Part shown: positions 6,705 through 14,823 of the stretch, in pieces
How positions within the stretch are numbered: the stretch's first letter is position 1
Layout of the letters: each line of letters begins with the position of its first letter
Source of the DNA: Bacillota bacterium
GTDB lineage: Bacteria; Bacillota; Clostridia; Lachnospirales; Lachnospiraceae
Assembly (NCBI GenBank): GCA_023414985.1
Contig: JAEZLY010000166.1
Coordinates: 1-25,298 of the forward strand
DNA: 25,298 nucleotides
Reading direction: 5' to 3'
Program-made: the position numbers and the translations under genes
Notes under the pieces: model-generated
Seen by the model: only the letters and a program-made list of their open reading frames with translations
The model's database searches: none
What the model was told of the DNA's origin: nothing

Positions 6705-8237
6705 TTATTTTCTGAGAAACGGTTTAACACCCCAGACCGTACCGGGATCAAATTGATAGGTCTCTCCGGTTTTTTTGGTACCGTGATAAAAATCCCCGAT
6801 CACATAAGGTTCCCCGCCGGGTATTGGACTCGGCTGATTCTGTGCACTGTCAATTGCTAAGGGTATTCCGTTCGACGCACGGTATTTTGTCCATTTCGTT
6901 TCTGATCCGTCCTTATAAAAGGTCTTTCTCATCGCTCCATCCTCCAGCGCATCATAGAAGGTCCCCTCTGTCACGGTCATATACTCGTAAACTTCTCCCG
7001 AATCAGTTTTCTTTAGCGCAACATCCACCGTTTTTCCTTTCCCGCCCGGGACATCATTGCTCCATTCACCCTCATAATAGTAATAATCGTCTCCGTTGTC
7101 CTTCGAATTAACTGCAAGGTATATTCCGGTTCCCTGTTTCATACTGTTTTTCAGGCTGCCGTAATACAGATGATCTTTACTGTAGATTACCAGGCTGCCT
7201 TCTTTTACCCTATCCTCTCCCTGTATTCCGTAATAAACCGGCACCTTCTTTAGAATCTCTTTCTCATAGAAATCACTTTCGATAATGGCAAGAACTGTGG
7301 ATATATCTCTCTTTGCAAGAGAAGCTCTGAGCTCGGATAGCATATTAACCCTTTCCTCTTCAGCCTGCTGTTTTACCTCTGCCACCTCTAAAAGCTCCTT
7401 CAAATCCTCATTGTCATTTTTTGCAGTACCATCTTTCAGCAATGACACGGCACTGTCATAATCCTCCTGATCGATGTAATACTGCGCCAGAGATTTGTAG
7501 GCTGCAGCCTCCTCCGGTAATAGTTTGATTGCGTCCCGGTAAGCACTGATGCCGTCCTCATAATTCTCCTGATAGAAATATTCCTTCGCCTGTGCGATGA
7601 TTTCATCATATTGGCCCTTCAGAAGATAATGTTCAATGGATGCAAGCTGTTTGTAAAGCTCATCATTACCGGTAGCTTCGATGCCCTCCGTGACCTCTTC
7701 TTCTGCCTTTGTATACTGCTCCTGCTTAATATAGGCTTCTGTAATCTTCTGATAAGGCAGGATATCCTTCCTTTTGATCTGCTTTGCTTCTTCGTATACG
7801 GCAATTGCCTTATCATATTCCTGATTTGTATAATAAACATCTCCACGAGAAATAGACTGAGTAAATTCATCGTCCGTCTTAGCGGCCGTAACCTCCTCAA
7901 TCTTATCCTTAAGTTTCACTGTGGCTTTTTTCTGGTAACAGGATCGTAGCACCTCCAGAGCCTGGTCGAACTCTTTCAGACCGACATAAGCATCCGCCAA
8001 CCCCATGGTCAGAAGTTCCTCGTCGCTTCCCTTTATGGACAACGCTGTCTGATAGGCTTTTACTGCTTCCTCATAGCTTCCCGCGTTCAAATAATTTTCT
8101 GCTATCACTGCTTTTTCTAACTGTTTATTGCCGCCTGACGCCCCACTGATTGCAATCCCCAATAGAATTATGAATACTATACCCAGAATTACCCCAATTA
8201 CTTTTCTCTCTTTTGTTCGAAATAGCTCATGAAACAT
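6705..8237 (-). CDS. Membrane-anchored TPR protein with MORN-like C-terminal repeats
   Basis: A 510-residue protein. A short cytoplasmic N-terminus is followed by one hydrophobic segment (about residues 13-32) and no cleavage motif. Then come about six tetratricopeptide-like units (about 40-290), for example YLNAGSYEEAVKAYQTAL and YYTNQEYDKAIAVYEEA. A coiled/linker part follows, and a region about 375-470 has MORN-like units (LYYGSLKNSMKQGTGIYL, YYYEGEWSNDVPGGKGKT). A Pro/Gly-rich linker leads to the C-terminus. I place the start at ATG 8235-8237, with GGAGGTGA upstream; the frame extends farther up into rsmI but without a ribosome site. It is the last gene of the operon, 35 bases after rsmI. 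Function unknown; a protein-protein scaffold at the membrane is likely. Confidence 0.85.
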   Translation of the reverse strand: MFHELFRTKERKVIGVILGIVFIILLGIAISGASGGNKQLEKAVIAENYLNAGSYEEAVKAYQTALSIKGSDEELLTMGLADAYVGLKEFDQALEVLRSCYQKKATVKLKDKIEEVTAAKTDDEFTQSISRGDVYYTNQEYDKAIAVYEEAKQIKRKDILPYQKITEAYIKQEQYTKAEEEVTEGIEATGNDELYKQLASIEHYLLKGQYDEIIAQAKEYFYQENYEDGISAYRDAIKLLPEEAAAYKSLAQYYIDQEDYDSAVSLLKDGTAKNDNEDLKELLEVAEVKQQAEEERVNMLSELRASLAKRDISTVLAIIESDFYEKEILKKVPVYYGIQGEDRVKEGSLVIYSKDHLYYGSLKNSMKQGTGIYLAVNSKDNGDDYYYYEGEWSNDVPGGKGKTVDVALKKTDSGEVYEYMTVTEGTFYDALEDGAMRKTFYKDGSETKWTKYRASNGIPLAIDSAQNQPSPIPGGEPYVIGDFYHGTKKTGETYQFDPGTVWGVKPFLRK

Positions 8238-8272
8238 GATTTCACCTCCAAAAGACAGTGTTCCCTTCTCCT

Positions 8273-9121
8273 TTAAGATCCCTCTTTCATCAACAACTGA
8301 TAGATATCTCTCTTGCTTACCCCCCTGTCCTTCGCGACAGCTTTCATAGCCTCCTTCTTCTCCAGACCTTGATCCAAATAGAATTGCATATGCTCGTCCA
8401 AAGCAACAGCGCCCCATCGCTCCTGCTTTTCGGCAATCAGCTCACTATTCGATCTGCCCTCAAGTACCAGAACAAATTCCCCCTTCGGCTCCTGCTCCGT
8501 ATAAACCTGTATTGCCTCAGAAAGGGTTGTCTGCCAAATCGTCTCATGCAGCTTAGTCAGTTCTTTTATCAATGATAATTTACGTTCTCCCAGCACCTCT
8601 AAAAGCTCTTTCAGTGTCTTGCATAATTTATGCGGAGCTTCATAAAGAATGATGGTTCTTGTGTCATCCTTCAGTTCTAAAAGCACCTGCTGCCGCTCCT
8701 TCTTATCATAGGGCAGAAATGCTTCGAAGCAAAATCTTCTGGTTGATAATCCCGACATGGTTAATGCGGTAATTGCGGCACAGGCACCCGGTACGGAAGT
8801 CACTGTAATCCCGGCAGTAAGGGCCTGTTTTACAAGCTCTTCTCCGGGATCCGAGATGCCCGGTGTTCCGGCATCCGTGATCAGGGCAATAGTTGTACCC
8901 TCTTTCAGCTTCTCCACCAATACTCTGGCTTTCTCAACCTTATTAAATTCATGATAGCTGGTCATCGGTGTCTTGATCTCATAATGATTCAACAGTTTGA
9001 TGCTGTGTCTTGTATCCTCCGCAGCGATCAGATCTGCCTCTTTCAATGTCCTGATTACCCGAAAGGTGATATCCTCAAGATTTCCGATGGGTGTAGCACA
9101 TAAATATAATGTTCCGGACAT
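8273..9121 (-). CDS. rsmI: 16S rRNA (cytidine1402-2'-O)-methyltransferase
   Basis: A 282-residue tetrapyrrole-methylase-fold enzyme that 2'-O-methylates C1402 of 16S rRNA in the decoding centre. Diagnostic features are the N-terminal LYLCATPIGNLEDITFR, AAEDTRHS, the SAM-binding loop ITDAGTPGISDPG (81-93), then SVPGACAAITAL and LYEAPHKL. The length matches the family. ATG at 9119-9121 has AAGGGTGA 4 bases upstream. It corresponds to B. subtilis yabC and keeps the same operon order after the yabB-like gene. The last 50 residues (LDQGLEKKEAMKAVAKDRGV...DIYQLLM) are the usual small C-terminal helical domain. Confidence 0.95.
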   Translation of the reverse strand: MSGTLYLCATPIGNLEDITFRVIRTLKEADLIAAEDTRHSIKLLNHYEIKTPMTSYHEFNKVEKARVLVEKLKEGTTIALITDAGTPGISDPGEELVKQALTAGITVTSVPGACAAITALTMSGLSTRRFCFEAFLPYDKKERQQVLLELKDDTRTIILYEAPHKLCKTLKELLEVLGERKLSLIKELTKLHETIWQTTLSEAIQVYTEQEPKGEFVLVLEGRSNSELIAEKQERWGAVALDEHMQFYLDQGLEKKEAMKAVAKDRGVSKRDIYQLLMKEGS

Positions 9122-9179
9122 GGAGTCACCCTTTCCGTGTATAAATCAGAGGCTTACTATTGCTAGCCCCTTCCTGTCG

Positions 9180-9938
9180 TTAGTAGCCATAGATATCATA
9201 TATTTCATCCGTATAGACGCCCTGTTTCTTATATACAATCAAGGGGGGCTCCACCTTCAGCATGGACTTACCGCCCTTCACACATTCCAGAAGAACCATA
9301 TTCGGCTCTTTATCAACATAAGGGTAAACCAGCTTCATCCGCTTCGGCTCCAGCTTATATACAGACAGTCCGTTGATAATCTCTGCCAGCCGAAATGGCC
9401 TGTGAACCAGGTAGAATCTGCCTCCGGGCTTAAGAAGTCTGGACGACTCCCGGATTACATCCTCAAGGGAGCACAGAAGCTCATGACGCGCAATTGCCTT
9501 AGCATCTCCCGGATTGACGAGCCCGTGTCCATGGTTCATGTATGGCGGATTACTCGTAACAACATCAAAGGAAGCCAACCCAAAAAGAGCAGAGGCTTCC
9601 TTGATATCTCCGACGACAATATCAATTTTATCTTCCAGTCCGTTCATGGCTACGCTACGCCTTGCCATATCTGCACTTTCCTCCTGGATTTCCAGGCCGG
9701 TAAAATGCTTTCCCTCCGTCTTCGCCTCTAAAAGTATTGGTATAATTCCCGTTCCGGTGCCAAGATCCAACACCTTTTCTCCGGGAAGTACCTTGGTAAA
9801 TCCGGAAAGAAGTACTGCGTCCATGCCAAAACAGAATTTCTTTGTATTTTGAATTATCTTATAATTATTTCGGTTCAGATCATCTGCCCGTTCTCCGGGT
9901 CTTACATAATCCGTCCAATCAACTTTCTCATTCATCAT
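9180..9938 (-). CDS. trmN6: tRNA1(Val) adenine-37 N6-methyltransferase-like protein (YabB/TrmN6 type)
   Basis: A 252-residue Rossmann-fold methyltransferase. The SAM motif DLGTGTG is at residues 58-64 and the adenine N6-methyltransferase catalytic motif NPPY at 130-133. The first 45 residues carry the family's YKIIQNTKKFCFGMDAVLLS. TrmN6 of E. coli modifies A37 of tRNA-Val; the substrate here is inferred from family and synteny with B. subtilis yabB. The start overlaps the end of ricT by 11 bases with no strong ribosome site of its own, so translation is probably coupled; Met2 (ATG 9933-9935) is an equally possible start. The yazA (GIY-YIG) gene that follows yabB in Bacillus is absent. Confidence 0.88.
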   Translation of the reverse strand: MMNEKVDWTDYVRPGERADDLNRNNYKIIQNTKKFCFGMDAVLLSGFTKVLPGEKVLDLGTGTGIIPILLEAKTEGKHFTGLEIQEESADMARRSVAMNGLEDKIDIVVGDIKEASALFGLASFDVVTSNPPYMNHGHGLVNPGDAKAIARHELLCSLEDVIRESSRLLKPGGRFYLVHRPFRLAEIINGLSVYKLEPKRMKLVYPYVDKEPNMVLLECVKGGKSMLKVEPPLIVYKKQGVYTDEIYDIYGY

Positions 9939-10842
9939 CCAGCAGGGATTTCCCTTCCTTCTTCTCCAAAAGCTCCAGAACTCTCAGCTCCTCATCCTCG
10001 AAGGAAGGCGTTCTCTCCTTACGTTTTCTCTGCTTGAAGCGAAGGTCCTCCACCTTGTACTCACGAACTTCCTTCTCATCATTCTCCAGAGTAACGATTA
10101 CCTTCACCAGCTGCTTCAATACACTGACGCTCTGTACCTCGCCCTTCAGATTATCCTTCGTCGTTACATAATCTCCTACACCGGGAAGCTTGCTGTTCAG
10201 CTCCTCGTAAGCCTCTTCCTCATTCTTTAAGCAGCACATCAGTCTGCCGCAGACTCCGGAGATCTTAGTCGGGTTCAGGGACAGATTCTGTTCCTTGGCC
10301 ATCTTGATGGACACGGGAGCAAATTCGGACAGGTGGGTATGGCAGCATAAGGGTCTGCCGCAGATGCCGATCCCTCCGACAATCTTTGTCTCATCCCGTA
10401 CACCAATCTGGCGAAGTTCAATACGGGTCTTAAATACAGATGCCAGGTCCTTTACCAACTCACGGAAATCGATTCTTCCGTCCGCTGTAAAATAAAATAA
10501 CACCTTGTTGTTATCAAAGGTATATTCCGAGTCGATCAGCTTCATCTCAAGGCCATGCTTCTGAATCTTCTCCAGACAGATCTGGAAGGCTTCCTTTTCC
10601 TTCTCCTTGTTCCGCTTTTCAATCGCATTGTCTTCCTCTGTGGCTTGCCGAATAACGGGCTTTAACGGCTGAATAATCTTATCTTCGGTAACATCACGGG
10701 GACCGAGCACCACATGGCCATACTCGATGCCTCTCGCTGTCTCGACGATGACATTATCACCCTGCTTGATATCATAACCTGCCGGGTCAAAGAAATACAC
10801 CTTGCCCGCGCTTCGAAATCTTACACCGATTACATTAACCAT
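9928..10842 (-). CDS. ricT: RicT/YaaT, PSP1-domain iron-sulfur protein
   Basis: A 304-residue PSP1 C-terminal-domain protein. It has two conserved cysteine groups, CGRPLCC (Cys161, 166, 167) and CGRLMCC (Cys198, 203, 204). In B. subtilis RicT is the core of the RicA-RicF-RicT complex that carries [4Fe-4S] clusters, stimulates RNase Y-dependent mRNA maturation and affects sporulation, competence and biofilm formation. It is slightly longer than the Bacillus protein because of a charged C-terminal tail (RKRKERTPSFEDEELRVLEL). The start ATG (10840-10842) lies within the end of holB, an 8-base overlap, so the genes are coupled. yabA, which follows yaaT in Bacillus, is absent here. Confidence 0.94.
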   Translation of the reverse strand: MVNVIGVRFRSAGKVYFFDPAGYDIKQGDNVIVETARGIEYGHVVLGPRDVTEDKIIQPLKPVIRQATEEDNAIEKRNKEKEKEAFQICLEKIQKHGLEMKLIDSEYTFDNNKVLFYFTADGRIDFRELVKDLASVFKTRIELRQIGVRDETKIVGGIGICGRPLCCHTHLSEFAPVSIKMAKEQNLSLNPTKISGVCGRLMCCLKNEEEAYEELNSKLPGVGDYVTTKDNLKGEVQSVSVLKQLVKVIVTLENDEKEVREYKVEDLRFKQRKRKERTPSFEDEELRVLELLEKKEGKSLLDDE

Positions 10843-11830
10843 TACAATTCTCCTTTATAGTAAGTAACATAAGCTCGATGGCAATATCAAAATTAACGTT
10901 TGCCTTTAATCTTATTTTTGCCTTTTCCATTCCGCTTATGATTTTTTCCACATTTTCGTAGCTTCTTATATTTGCCTGATTCTTAATGAAACTCAGCTCT
11001 TCCCGGTACAACAAAAGATCCGGGTCCAGCGTTGCTTTATACATAACCACATCCCGATACCACAGCAGCATCAGGTCGATATAGTCCTCAATGACAGGCT
11101 TATTGGCTGTAAGCACCTTTAAACCGGATATCACCTCATGAAGCTCCATGTCATCGATATATTTCAGGATATGGAGTACCTCTTCCTTCATTTTCTCAAA
11201 ATCCTCAGAGGAGGCATATTTGATTGCTTTTCCGACGTTACCGCTGGAGAAGGCTGCTGCCATCTCTGCTTTATAATCCGGTATATGGTGCTGTTCCATC
11301 AGAAATTCCTTAATGACGGTCTTGTCCACCGGTTTCAGATTCAGCTGTACACATCTAGAGAGAATGGTAGGCAGGATTGAGGTAAGATTGCTTACCAGCA
11401 GGAGGATCACGGCATATTCCGGCGGCTCCTCCATCGTCTTAAGCAAAGCGTTCTGTGCCTGCTCTGTAAGCTTGTCCGCGTCATCAATGATATAGATTTT
11501 ATATTTGCCCTCATATGGTTTCACCTGGATATCTGCATTGACCTGAAGTCTGATATCATCCACACCGATGCTGAGCTTCTCATGAGTAACCCGGATAATG
11601 TCCGGATGGTTACCGGAATCCGCCTGCATACAGGATTTGCAGCGATCACAGGAACGTATCCCGCTCTCCTCGCACTGCAGTGTCTTGGCAAATGCATTGG
11701 CAAGCGTCTTTTTTCCCATACCTTCTTCCCCATAGAAAATATAGGCATGGGAAACCTTCTGAGCGCCGATGGCGTTCTGTAGATGTTGTATGATACTTTC
11801 ATGACCGATAATGTGCTCAAAGCCTTGCAT
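10835..11830 (-). CDS. holB: DNA polymerase III delta' subunit
   Basis: A 331-residue AAA+ clamp-loader subunit that works with delta and tau/gamma to load the beta clamp. It shows a Walker A-like GEEGMGKKT (34-42), a zinc-binding set CEESGIRSCDRCKSC (Cys53, 61, 64, 67), IIDDADKLTEQAQNALLKTM (Walker B region), EEPPE, and the sensor stretch TILSRCVQL. I choose ATG 11828-11830 (MQGFEHIIGH) because GGAG lies 6 bases before it; the in-frame ATG four codons upstream (11840-11842) has no ribosome site and would add only MENS. It is separated from yaaR by a palindromic element and has a possible promoter of its own at 11854-11883. Confidence 0.94.
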   Translation of the reverse strand: MQGFEHIIGHESIIQHLQNAIGAQKVSHAYIFYGEEGMGKKTLANAFAKTLQCEESGIRSCDRCKSCMQADSGNHPDIIRVTHEKLSIGVDDIRLQVNADIQVKPYEGKYKIYIIDDADKLTEQAQNALLKTMEEPPEYAVILLLVSNLTSILPTILSRCVQLNLKPVDKTVIKEFLMEQHHIPDYKAEMAAAFSSGNVGKAIKYASSEDFEKMKEEVLHILKYIDDMELHEVISGLKVLTANKPVIEDYIDLMLLWYRDVVMYKATLDPDLLLYREELSFIKNQANIRSYENVEKIISGMEKAKIRLKANVNFDIAIELMLLTIKENCNG

Positions 11831-11853
11831 AGAATTCTCCATTCTGAAAGAAT

Positions 11854-11883
11854 ATTATGAAGTATTATTATATAATCTGACAA
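11854..11883 (-). promoter_or_regulatory. Possible internal promoter for holB and downstream genes
   Basis: TTGTCA (-35, 5/6) at 11878-11883, an 18-base spacer and CATAAT (-10, 5/6) at 11854-11859. The -35 lies in the outer arm of the cloverleaf-like palindrome, and the transcript would begin only about 17 bases before the holB start. Confidence 0.4.
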
Positions 11884-12001
11884 AAGGTCCGGCTGTTCAT
11901 CAGCCGGATTACTAACAGAGGAAAGTTCTCGGAAAGCTTGCTTTCCAGAGACTTTCTTATGCTAGTTAATCCTGTCACCGTAGGTGACAGGACCTTTTGT
12001 C
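11879..12001. repeat. Cloverleaf-like palindromic element between yaaR and holB
   Basis: A perfect 12-bp outer stem (11879-11890/11990-12001, GACAAAAGGTCC and its complement) closes a 123-base unit. Inside are a hairpin CCGGCTG/CAGCCGG (11889-11895/11901-11907), a central bulged stem GGATTA/TAATCC (11906-11911 with 11967-11972) carrying a long hairpin (11921-11936/11941-11956), and an 11-bp hairpin TCCTGTCACC...GGTGACAGGA (11970-11992). Nearly every base can pair, although neighbouring stems compete for a few bases. It has no open frame and could be a structured RNA, a mobile palindromic element or an mRNA-processing site. Confidence 0.7.
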
Positions 12002-12092
12002 TCTTGAATCCTTTATCTTTGCTGCTCTCCGATATCGTGAACAGCACTTTTAACCTTGTAGAAATTCGATTAATATTATTTCTCTTTTGTCT

Positions 12093-12533
12093 CTACGTTA
12101 ATATGTCAAGCAGTAATCCCCTGATTTCATCAATTTTATTCAGGATAGCAATATGATCCTTCTCATCCTTGATCAGCTCGGCAGCAAGTTCATCCAGATT
12201 CTTATCTACCAGCTTAATCATGGTATATACTCTGTGCCTACCCTTTTTATCCAGGAAATTCTCCCTGGAGAACTTATGGGAGCGGTTCACGATCTCATTC
12301 ATAAATTCCTTGATCAGCTCCCGGTAGCGCTTCATGTCCTTCACGTCCATATGCTTGGCAATCTTCTTACCCCAGGTGGAAATCTCTCCAAGCATGGCAT
12401 TCAGACGGTTTTGTAAGTCCTGTTCTTCTATATTTGAGATTAGCGTAAACTTAAAAGTACCATCTGCCTCAGGCACCGGTGCTTTCTGCTCAACCTGATT
12501 GATTGGCTGCATCTGGTTCACTTTAATATCCAT
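12093..12533 (-). CDS. yaaR: YaaR family protein (DUF327)
   Basis: A 146-residue, mostly helical, charged protein, the same length as B. subtilis YaaR. Features are the extended N-terminal MDIKVNQMQPINQ, the FTLISNIEEQDLQNRLNAML stretch, then GKKIAKHMDVKDMKRYRELI and SRENFLDKKGRHRVYTMIKL, which are typical of the family. No catalytic motif is apparent and the function is not established. The start ATG at 12531-12533 has GGAGG upstream; the open frame continues upstream into the palindromic region without a ribosome site. Position immediately before holB is as in Bacillus, but the yaaQ (c-di-AMP receptor DarA) gene that precedes yaaR there is missing. Confidence 0.9.
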   Translation of the reverse strand: MDIKVNQMQPINQVEQKAPVPEADGTFKFTLISNIEEQDLQNRLNAMLGEISTWGKKIAKHMDVKDMKRYRELIKEFMNEIVNRSHKFSRENFLDKKGRHRVYTMIKLVDKNLDELAAELIKDEKDHIAILNKIDEIRGLLLDILT

Positions 12534-12553
12534 GCTGATCCTCCAGTAGATTA

Positions 12554-12721
12554 CGTATATAAGCAGCTCGTAAGCTTCGCTCAAGCTTGCATACCGCGTA
12601 TATAAGCAGCTCGTAAGCTTCGCTTACTCGCTCGCGTTGCTCGGTTGGAATGGTAGTTGCACAGTTGAAACAGTATACTGTTTCCTGCGCAGTGACCATT
12701 CAAACCTTTGCTTATATACGC
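12554..12721. repeat. Direct and inverted repeat element between the guanylate-kinase-like gene and yaaR
   Basis: A 28-bp exact direct repeat (12554-12581 and 12597-12624, beginning CGTATATAAGCAGCTCG) starts every 43 bases. The second copy also forms one arm of a 12-bp perfect inverted repeat, GCGTATATAAGC (12596-12607) with its complement at 12710-12721. Within it lie GGTTGGAATGGT/ACCATTCAAACC (12643-12654/12695-12706) and an 18-bp perfect palindrome at 12667-12684. The whole gap of 211 bases is non-coding and can fold into one long, mostly paired hairpin, with the two direct copies competing for the same partner. Confidence 0.75.
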
Positions 12722-12744
12722 AGTATATCACAAATTGGAATTCT

Positions 12745-13332
12745 TTACAGCAATTTTTTTATGGCCTCCGTGACCTCATAGAGACAGATATTAATGTCCA
12801 GGTTCTGAAAGCGCTTTGTTACGCCGCACTTTTTCAGATTCTCCTCTGAAAAATCCTCATCGTCTGCAAGATAGCGCCTGCACATCTCTGCATATTTAGG
12901 CTCTTCCTGCTTCATCTCGCGCTTGAGAGCCCTGGATAAACGTACTCCGTCCTCCACCTCCAGATAGATGGGCACCACATGCTCCGATCCGTAATAATCC
13001 CTGATCTGGGTATAGGTCTCCAGCGTACCGATCATCAGATAATTGGCAGTCTCCAGATTGATCTGGCCGTCATTCACCGTAAAGTAGTGCCAGGGGCCAT
13101 GAACGGTCTCATAGGTACGCCTCTCGATGATTTTATGCTCTGCCTCGAGTCTGAGCAGCTCCTCCTCATCAACAAAAAAATACTCCACCCCATTCTGTTC
13201 CGAACTGCGGATGGGCCTTGTTGTGTACATGACAGCGGTCTTTAGCTTCAATTCCCCGGATTCCAGGAGTCTTTTATAGATTGTGTCTTTTCCTGTTGCA
13301 CTTTTGCCCATTACGATAAAAATCCTGCCCAT
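12745..13332 (-). CDS. Guanylate-kinase-like P-loop protein
   Basis: A 195-residue protein with a Walker A loop GKSATGKD (9-16), then MYTTRPIRSSEQNGVEYFFV (35-54), which matches the GMP-binding block of guanylate kinases, and RRTYETVHGPWHYFT (71-85), resembling the next nucleotide-binding block. The DxQGA block of canonical Gmk is replaced by LMIGTLETY, so this is probably not the housekeeping guanylate kinase. I use ATG 13330-13332, one base after the stop of the decarboxylase gene; a GTG eight codons upstream lacks a ribosome site. In Bacillus, tmk sits at this position in the cluster. Substrate uncertain: GMP/dGMP, another nucleotide, or a regulatory role. Confidence 0.85.
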   Translation of the reverse strand: MGRIFIVMGKSATGKDTIYKRLLESGELKLKTAVMYTTRPIRSSEQNGVEYFFVDEEELLRLEAEHKIIERRTYETVHGPWHYFTVNDGQINLETANYLMIGTLETYTQIRDYYGSEHVVPIYLEVEDGVRLSRALKREMKQEEPKYAEMCRRYLADDEDFSEENLKKCGVTKRFQNLDINICLYEVTEAIKKLL

Positions 13333-13333
13333 G

Positions 13334-14812
13334 CTAAGAGTTCCTTTCTGTCTCACAGATTACTTCTATTTTATCCTGTTCAGGCCCTGCTAAACCGGTC
13401 ACCTTCAATCCGTACTGTCTCATCTTCAGAATATATTCGATCAAATCCTCAGTTATCCTTTCCCCCGGCACCAATAGCGGCTGCCCCGGCGGAAAAAGGC
13501 AGACAAAGGAGGCACTGCATCGCTTTGCACTTGTTGAAAAATCTATCTCTTCCGAAGACTGTTCCCAGGCTTCGCTGGGCAGCATGGTCATTTCCTGTTG
13601 CAGCTGTCTCTGCTCCTCTATAGGAGCCTGGTTTCGGTTTCTATCAATTACGGCTTTGTTATAATGCTGCCTTTCTTCCTCTATGTCACCGTCAATTTCA
13701 AGCAATGCCTTTGTAAACCGCAGCAAGCCCTCTTCCGTATCACAGATGCTGGTCATGCCAAGAATGTAATCCTCTGATGCCATCTCCATAACGAGATGAT
13801 ACCTTCGGTAAAGAAGCTCTGAAAGCTCCTGTCCGCTCATGCTGCCATCCTTGATCAGGACTGTAAGCTTGGAAGGATCCAGGTCATACCCGCTCCCGCC
13901 AACAAGATCTTTGTCAAGAAGTCTGAAATGCTTTAGGGATTCAAGGGTTTCATAAATCCTATCCAGCCGTTGAAGATACCTTTCGAAAAGGTTCTGCCCA
14001 TTCTCCTCCAACAGACTGATACACCGATCCATCCCCGCCATAAGGACATAAGACGGACTGCTGCTCTGATGGACAGCAAGATATTTCTCAATTCTAGGAT
14101 TGAAATCACTGCAGTTGGAATGCAGGACTGCCGTCTGGGTAAATGCCGGCAGCGTCTTATGAAGGCTTTGAATGATAAGATCCGCGCCCAGAGAAACCGC
14201 GCTTTCCGGCAGCTTCTCATGGAATCCAAAATGAGCTCCGTGTGCTTCATCCACCAACAGACGTGCTCCGTATCGATGAACGATTTCCGCAATCGCATGT
14301 ATATCCGATACTACGCCCTCATAGGTCGGAGAGGTTATGATTACAAGCTTAATCTTATCATTCTTTATCAACGCTCTCTCAATATCTTCGGGAAGATATC
14401 CACCAAACGGTGAAATCCCCTTAATCTTCTGTGGATAAATATATTCCGGAATCAATCCGCCGAGGATAACTCCATGATAAACCGCCTTATGGGAGTTTCT
14501 TGCCAGTAATACCTGATCTCCACGGTTGGTTGCAGCCATGATCGCAGCCAGTAATCCCGAAGTACTGCCATTCACCAGGGGATAGGCCTTCTTAGAACCA
14601 TACAGCCGGGAGATCCGTTCTGAAAGCGTAAGAAGTACACCCTCTGGTTGATGAAGATTATCAAAGCCCTCTATTTCTGTAATATCTATCTCATAAGGAC
14701 TCTCCATCCGACAGAGTGCCGTATTCCGCTTATGCCCCGGCATATGCATCGGATAATAATCCTCTTTACAAAATTCCGTTAATTTATCATATAGCCTATC
14801 CAATCTTTCCAC
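13334..14812 (-). CDS. PLP-dependent Orn/Lys/Arg-type decarboxylase
   Basis: A 492-residue fold-type I PLP enzyme of the group III amino-acid decarboxylases (YaaO/SpeA/Cad type), without the N-terminal wing domain. Visible motifs are YYPMHMPGHK near the N-terminus, PLVNGSTSGLLAAIMA (cofactor phosphate region), DEAHGAH (188-194) and SLHKTLPAFTQTA with the Schiff-base Lys219. The C-terminal domain contains PPGQPLLVPGE. It decarboxylates a basic amino acid to a polyamine or diamine; arginine or lysine cannot be told apart by eye. The start is GTG (14810-14812), with AGGATGG overlapping the stop of the upstream GGDEF gene, so the two are coupled. It corresponds to B. subtilis yaaO. Confidence 0.93.
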   Translation of the reverse strand: MERLDRLYDKLTEFCKEDYYPMHMPGHKRNTALCRMESPYEIDITEIEGFDNLHQPEGVLLTLSERISRLYGSKKAYPLVNGSTSGLLAAIMAATNRGDQVLLARNSHKAVYHGVILGGLIPEYIYPQKIKGISPFGGYLPEDIERALIKNDKIKLVIITSPTYEGVVSDIHAIAEIVHRYGARLLVDEAHGAHFGFHEKLPESAVSLGADLIIQSLHKTLPAFTQTAVLHSNCSDFNPRIEKYLAVHQSSSPSYVLMAGMDRCISLLEENGQNLFERYLQRLDRIYETLESLKHFRLLDKDLVGGSGYDLDPSKLTVLIKDGSMSGQELSELLYRRYHLVMEMASEDYILGMTSICDTEEGLLRFTKALLEIDGDIEEERQHYNKAVIDRNRNQAPIEEQRQLQQEMTMLPSEAWEQSSEEIDFSTSAKRCSASFVCLFPPGQPLLVPGERITEDLIEYILKMRQYGLKVTGLAGPEQDKIEVICETERNS

Positions 14813-14823
14813 GCCTTTCCATC

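Noticed and set aside
8997..9731. Long open frame on the + strand (244 codons)
   Set aside because: It runs antisense over rsmI and the tRNA methyltransferase gene, both clearly coding; it has no ribosome site and no recognisable protein features.
11521..11883. Second minus-strand frame overlapping the 5' end of holB
   Set aside because: Shares sequence with the well-supported holB frame and shows no protein-like pattern.
11879..12001. tRNA or tRNA-like gene because of the cloverleaf shape
   Set aside because: No T-loop, D-loop or acceptor-type conserved bases, and the arms are far too long.
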